The notes under the pieces are model-generated. The model saw only the letters and a list, made by a program, of their open reading frames with translations. It was not told the origin of the DNA and searched no databases. The position numbers and the translations under genes were made by a program. Shown here in pieces: positions 40,435-44,296 of a stretch of 44,296 nucleotides of DNA; the stretch's first letter is position 1, and each line of letters begins with the position of its first letter. The stretch spans positions 1 through 44,296 of the forward strand of contig DATIZR010000066.1 in assembly GCA_035516965.1 (NCBI GenBank), written 5' to 3'. The DNA is from Nitrospirota bacterium. Its GTDB lineage: Bacteria; Nitrospirota; UBA9217.

Positions 40435-42144
40435 ATGTCGCTGCTGGGTTTCTGGAGAAGACACTACCGGGACATTCCCCGCGTCAGGCAGATCATCCTG
40501 GTGGCGACCCGACACGGGTTCGGTCAGCTGGTCGAGCAGCTCGGACTGCAGCGGTTCGTATCGTTCGGGAGAAGGGTCCTGGCATTCAGAAAAGGGCCCC
40601 CCTCTGCTGACGAGCGGCGGACCACGCCTGAGCGGTTGCGCATCATGTTCGAGGAGCTCGGACCATCCTTCATCAAGTTCGGGCAGGTTCTTTCCTGCAG
40701 GCCTGATCTTCTTCCCGTCGAGTACGCACGCGAACTCTGCAGGCTCACCGACTCCGTTTCACCCTTTCCCTTCGAACAGGCAAAAGAGATCATTGAACAG
40801 GACCTCGGGGCTCCGCTGGAAGCCCTGTTCCTCGAGTTCGACCCTGTGCCGGTCGCGGCCGCTTCGATCGCGCAAGTGCACCGGGCCGTCCTGCTCGACG
40901 GCAGCGAGGTCATGGTCAAGGTCCAGCGCCCCCATATCGACCGGATCATCGACCGCGACATCAGCATCCTCCAGGGGATCGCAGAACTGATGGACGCCTA
41001 CGTACCCGAGATCGCCGTTCATAATCCGAAGGGAATCGTCATCGAGTTCGCCCGCACGATCCACCGGGAGCTCGATTTCTTCATAGAGGCGTCCAATGCC
41101 ACGCGGCTCCGGCGCAATTTCGAAGGGAGCAACGTGATGTACGTTCCCCGGGTCTATTCTCCCTTGACGACCCGGCATGTCCTCGTGCTCGAGCGGATCG
41201 AAGGCATCCGGATCGATGATCTCGACGCGATCGACCGGCAGGGCTTCGACCGTCATAGCATCGCCAAGGCGGGGGCGGATGCCTTTTTCAAGATGGTCTT
41301 CCAGGACGGCTTCTTCCACGGCGACCCTCACCCGGGCAACCTCTTTATCCTGCCCGACGGCAGGCTAGCGCCCGTGGATTTCGGCATCGTGGGCAGGGTC
41401 ACCGAAGAGAACATGAGCTACTACAGCGATATCCTCATTGCCATCGCGGAGCGCGATTTTGACAAGCTCATCGACCAGTACGTGAACATTGGGTTCCTCT
41501 CCGACGAGCGGATGGACCGGGACACGCTGCGCCGTGAGTTGAAAGAGGACCTGGAAGAATTTTTGGAGCCTTATTACGGGATGTCGGTGAAGCAGGTGGA
41601 TCTGGGCGCTTACCTGGACCGTCTGACGCAGATTTCCATCCGCTTCAAGCTGCGCATGCCCCAGAACCTGTATCTGGTGAACAAGACCCTGCTGACGATC
41701 GACGGCATTCTCCGGCAGCTCGAGCCTGATTTCAACCTCGTCGAGATGGCCGAACCCTATGTCGCACGGCTCATCAGGAAACAGAAGGATCCGCGCCGTG
41801 CGGCAAAGGCGGCCTGGAACAGCGTCAAGGAGTTCCAGAACATGTTCACGTCCGTCTCACATCAGTCGCAGACGCTGATCCGGAAACTGGTGCGGGATGA
41901 TCTGCATATCAACGTGAGGCACGAGGAACTCGACCGGTTCATACGGGACGTGGATAAATCGAGCAACCGCCTTTCTTTCAGCATCCTGACGGCGGCCATC
42001 ATCATCGCCTCTTCCATCGTGATCCATTCCGGCCTCGGTCACAGGATATTCGGCTTTCCCATCTTCGGCGTGATCGGATACAGCATCGCGGCAATCCTCG
42101 GGTTCTGGCTCCTGATCGGCATCCTGCGGTCGGGCCAGCTGTGA
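40435..42144 (+). CDS. ubiB: UbiB/ABC1 (ADCK) atypical kinase family protein
   Basis: A 569-residue protein. ATG 40435 (M-S-L-L-G-F-W-R-R) is chosen since the earlier part of the frame overlaps the phasin gene. Family motifs: K-x-G-Q region F-I-K-F-G-Q-V-L-S-C-R-P-D-L-L-P, Ala-rich loop A-A-A-S-I-A-Q-V-H-R-A, H-G-D-P-H-P-G-N and D-F-G-I-V-G. Two C-terminal transmembrane helices (about 520-565). UbiB-type ATPases support quinone or isoprenoid lipid synthesis; in E. coli UbiB is required for ubiquinone. Which quinone this host makes is not visible here. Confidence 0.92.
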   Translation: MSLLGFWRRHYRDIPRVRQIILVATRHGFGQLVEQLGLQRFVSFGRRVLAFRKGPPSADERRTTPERLRIMFEELGPSFIKFGQVLSCRPDLLPVEYARELCRLTDSVSPFPFEQAKEIIEQDLGAPLEALFLEFDPVPVAAASIAQVHRAVLLDGSEVMVKVQRPHIDRIIDRDISILQGIAELMDAYVPEIAVHNPKGIVIEFARTIHRELDFFIEASNATRLRRNFEGSNVMYVPRVYSPLTTRHVLVLERIEGIRIDDLDAIDRQGFDRHSIAKAGADAFFKMVFQDGFFHGDPHPGNLFILPDGRLAPVDFGIVGRVTEENMSYYSDILIAIAERDFDKLIDQYVNIGFLSDERMDRDTLRRELKEDLEEFLEPYYGMSVKQVDLGAYLDRLTQISIRFKLRMPQNLYLVNKTLLTIDGILRQLEPDFNLVEMAEPYVARLIRKQKDPRRAAKAAWNSVKEFQNMFTSVSHQSQTLIRKLVRDDLHINVRHEELDRFIRDVDKSSNRLSFSILTAAIIIASSIVIHSGLGHRIFGFPIFGVIGYSIAAILGFWLLIGILRSGQL

Positions 42145-42170
42145 ATCGCTCTTCTGCCTAAAAAAACCAT

Positions 42171-42198
42171 TTCAAAATGATGGCTCCTGCGTTATAAT
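42171..42198 (+). promoter_or_regulatory. Candidate promoter for mltG
   Basis: TTCAAA (42171-42176), 16 nt, TATAAT (42193-42198), 8 nt before the ATG at 42207. If used, the transcript would be nearly leaderless; no SD is visible before the ATG. Confidence 0.4.
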
Positions 42199-42206
42199 AA
42201 TAAAGT

Positions 42207-43307
42207 ATGAAGATTGTCGACCTTGTTCGAGAGGCTCTGGCGTCAGGTGCGAGGGGGGCCCGGAAACATCCCTGGCCGTCCTTCCTGTTCGCCACGTTCA
42301 CGCTGATCATAGCGATTCATTTCTACATCGCGCTTTTCGTGCCGCCGACCAAGGAAAAGGTCTGGAAGGAAGTGCAGGTTACGGAGGGCATGAGCTTCAA
42401 GGCGATCGCGGCATCTCTTCAGAAGGAAGGCGTCATCCGGTACCGCGGCTATTTCGAGATCATCGGCAGGCTGCAGGGCATCAGCCGGAAGGTGCGCGTG
42501 GGGTATTACGGCCTGCACACGAATATGCGTCTGTGGGACGTGCTGGAGGCGCTGAGAAAGGGAAGGATCATCGAGTATGAGGTGGTCATCCCCGAGGGCT
42601 ATAATCTCTACCAGATCGGGTGGACGCTCTCGAACACTCCCTTGCTCTCCGATCCCCAGCAGTTCATAAAGCTGGCGAAGAACCGTGAGTTCGTGCGATC
42701 ACTCGGGGTCGAAGCGGACACGCTGGAAGGTCATCTCTTCCCGGACACCTATTATTTCCCCAAGGGCATCAAACTCGAAGACATCCCGAAGAAGATGGTC
42801 CAGCGGTACCAGGCGGTCTTCGTCGGCAGCTACCGGTCCCGCGCGGAAGAACTCGGGATGACCGAGCAGCAGGTGCTCACCCTCGCATCGATCATCGAAA
42901 AGGAGGCAAAGGTCTCGTCGGAGCGTAAGCTCATCTCGGCCGTATACCACAACCGGTTGAAGAAAGGGATGAAGCTCCAGGCGGACCCTACCGCGGTCTA
43001 TGGCACAAAAGCCTGGATCACCAAGGTGACCAGGCAGGACCTGAAGCGTAACTCACCCTACAACACCTACCTCCACAAGGGGCTCCCTCCGGGACCGATC
43101 GCTAACCCCGGCGAGGGAGCGATCCTCGCAGCGCTCTATCCCGAGCCCGTGGACTATCTCTTCTTCGTCGCCCAGGGGGACGGCAGTCACTATTTCTCCA
43201 ATGATTACGGGACCCATGAAAAGGCCGTGGGCAGGTACCGCACGAACAAGAGACAGGCGAAGCTGAACCACAACATGAAATCCACGAAAAAGCAGAAGCA
43301 GGAATAA
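42207..43307 (+). CDS. mltG: Endolytic murein transglycosylase MltG
   Basis: A 366-residue protein. One N-terminal membrane helix (about 24-45), then a LysM-like subdomain (V-T-E-G-M-S-F-K-A-I-A-A-S-L-Q-K-E-G-V-I) and the YceG catalytic domain with catalytic Glu231 in A-S-I-I-E-K-E-A-K-V, followed by V-Y-H-N-R-L-K-K-G-M-K-L-Q-A-D-P-T-A-V-Y-G and Y-N-T-Y-x-x-x-G-L-P-P-G-P-I-A-N-P-G. It cleaves nascent glycan strands in the periplasm and sets their length. The tail (from about 345) is Lys/Gln-rich. Confidence 0.95.
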   Translation: MKIVDLVREALASGARGARKHPWPSFLFATFTLIIAIHFYIALFVPPTKEKVWKEVQVTEGMSFKAIAASLQKEGVIRYRGYFEIIGRLQGISRKVRVGYYGLHTNMRLWDVLEALRKGRIIEYEVVIPEGYNLYQIGWTLSNTPLLSDPQQFIKLAKNREFVRSLGVEADTLEGHLFPDTYYFPKGIKLEDIPKKMVQRYQAVFVGSYRSRAEELGMTEQQVLTLASIIEKEAKVSSERKLISAVYHNRLKKGMKLQADPTAVYGTKAWITKVTRQDLKRNSPYNTYLHKGLPPGPIANPGEGAILAALYPEPVDYLFFVAQGDGSHYFSNDYGTHEKAVGRYRTNKRQAKLNHNMKSTKKQKQE

Positions 43308-43340
43308 GGAGCTCCTCAGGCGAAGCAGGACCAGGATGAG

Positions 43341-43745
43341 CTACTCAATCTGGATCGTGAACCCGGAAAACTCACTGAAGGACAGCATCGCATCCGCGAG
43401 ACCCGCTTTGTCGAATTTCCCATAGGCCAGAGAGTCGTCGTGGAGCCTGATTGTTTTCCGTGCCCTGTCGATTTCGAATTTCCCGCCGCCCACAATGGTC
43501 CAGGCCGTATCATAAATATCGAACCGCTTCCGTTCCGCATCGTAGCGTCCATCTATCCCCTTGTCCATGCAGAACCGCTCAACGATGTTCGCGTGGTATT
43601 TCGTAAACTCCGTGGGTGAAAAAACAAGATAGAGCGACGCTCCATTCCTGATCTGGACGAACTTCCCGCCGGTCACCGCCGGGACAGCGGTCCTTGCGAC
43701 CTCTTGATAGTAGAGCTGCATATAATCGATAAAAATGATAGCCAC
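43341..43745 (-). CDS. Hypothetical 134-residue protein
   Basis: An open frame convergent with mltG. GTG 43745 follows a TATACT box by a few bases and lacks an SD; ATG 43721 (M-Q-L-Y-Y-Q-E-V-A) is the alternative start and would give 126 residues. The sequence is a mixed alpha/beta soluble protein without signal peptide: V-Q-I-R-N-G-A-S-L-Y-L-V-F-S, F-C-M-D-K-G-I-D-G-R-Y-D, and a C-terminal F-S-G-F-T-I-Q-I-E. No family recognised. Codon use matches neighbours. Confidence 0.55.
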   Translation of the reverse strand: MAIIFIDYMQLYYQEVARTAVPAVTGGKFVQIRNGASLYLVFSPTEFTKYHANIVERFCMDKGIDGRYDAERKRFDIYDTAWTIVGGGKFEIDRARKTIRLHDDSLAYGKFDKAGLADAMLSFSEFSGFTIQIE

Positions 43746-43817
43746 TCATATAGTATAGCCGCAATTGTAGAGTGGATTGGGGTGGGAAAGAGGAAAAGCA
43801 CTGAGAATGGTGCACTG

Positions 43818-44296
43818 TCAAACATCTTTTGACCGTCCCCCTTCATCTGCTATGATACCGTGCAAATTGCCGGGAGGAGGGATGCCCCTTTTTTCCTTTG
43901 AGATTCTGGTCTCGCCAAAGTGAATCTTCGCCTTGCGATAATGAGCTACCAGAGCCTTAACAACACTCCAACCTATCTGGTTTCTTTCCGCCATCCTGGT
44001 AATTTCCTCCAAGGCGGTCCTGTTATCGTACGAACGGAGTCTATAGGGCCTCGGTGAAACAAGTGCATCGTACACGTCACAGGTGGCAATGATCTCCACC
44101 ATGTGGTCATTCAGATGAATGCCGCGGGGATATCCCGAAGCGTCCCTCCGCTCGTGATGATCTCTCGATATCCTGGCGGCAAGGCTCTGCGTGTCATGCA
44201 GGTAATGGCAAAGCAAAACATATCCTGCAGCCGCGTGATGTCTGAGGATTCTGAGTTCATTGCGGGTGAGGGGGCTATTTTTCTTCAAGATGGGCA
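43818..44296 (-). CDS. HD-GYP domain cyclic-di-GMP phosphodiesterase-like protein, C-terminal part
   Basis: The frame is open to the right window edge, so the N-terminus is outside; the TTG at 44288 is internal. I-L-K-K-N-S-P-L-T-R-N-E-L-R-I-L-R-H-H-A-A-A-G and D-H-H-E-R-R-D-A-S-G-Y-P-R-G-I, then A-T-C-D-V-Y-D-A-L-V-S-P-R-P-Y-R are the second half of an HD-GYP domain (G-Y-P retained, with A in place of the usual G/T before S-G). The metal-binding HD pair would lie upstream. After the domain a short basic tail follows. Confidence 0.85.
   Translation of the reverse strand, partial: PILKKNSPLTRNELRILRHHAAAGYVLLCHYLHDTQSLAARISRDHHERRDASGYPRGIHLNDHMVEIIATCDVYDALVSPRPYRLRSYDNRTALEEITRMAERNQIGWSVVKALVAHYRKAKIHFGETRISKEKRGIPPPGNLHGIIADEGGRSKDV

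Overview
The window (about 60% G+C) looks like chromosome from a Gram-negative bacterium. It encodes lipoproteins, an AsmA-family protein, an outer-membrane barrel and a complete tripartite efflux set. The gene order pgpA-cinA-thpR-recA-pilT-like-recX-alaS-phasin-ubiB-mltG (31.6-43.3 kb) recalls Nitrospirota and Desulfobacterota (the former deltaproteobacteria). I cannot decide the phylum without 16S or marker trees.

1-10.5 kb is an accessory-looking patchwork of small, mostly single-gene units: DUF1289, a YhcH-like protein, a RibD-C/DHFR-like reductase, a BFD-like 2Fe-2S protein, an ABM monooxygenase, two DUF1810 traces, a SagB-type oxidoreductase and an AhpD-like protein. They surround a large bifunctional PutA. 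Two integron attC-type recombination sites (about 3484-3545 and 3828-3901) show that at least two units are gene cassettes. The BFD-like cassette gene contains an in-frame UGA at a cysteine-equivalent position, followed by a SECIS-like hairpin.

10.7-17.1 kb carries a small exported repeat protein, a tandem universal stress protein and a four-gene ABC efflux operon (FtsX-type permease, ATPase, HlyD-type adaptor, NodT/TolC-type outer-membrane lipoprotein).

17.3-20.6 kb is a three-gene minus-strand operon. It encodes a fusion of an L,D-transpeptidase (YkuD) domain with a MurC/Mpl-like ligase, a P-loop kinase, and an ArsM-like methyltransferase split by two in-frame UGA codons. Each UGA is followed by a perfect hairpin whose loop starts 17 nt downstream. 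Reading both as selenocysteine restores a complete 271-residue protein, so conventional gene calling misses both of its ends. This is the most interesting locus in the window.

20.9-29.9 kb holds envelope and stress genes (DUF2301 membrane protein, small lipoprotein, exported tandem-repeat protein, nitroreductase, cytochrome c'-like protein, AsmA, beta-barrel), two degenerate copies of an ORF-like repeat, and a GroES-like protein with a histone-H1-like Lys/Ala tail.

30-31.6 kb is a putative signalling pair (STAS-like plus HATPase protein, then a STAS-like DUF4325-type protein). 31.6-43.3 kb is the conserved housekeeping block described above. The window ends inside an HD-GYP gene.
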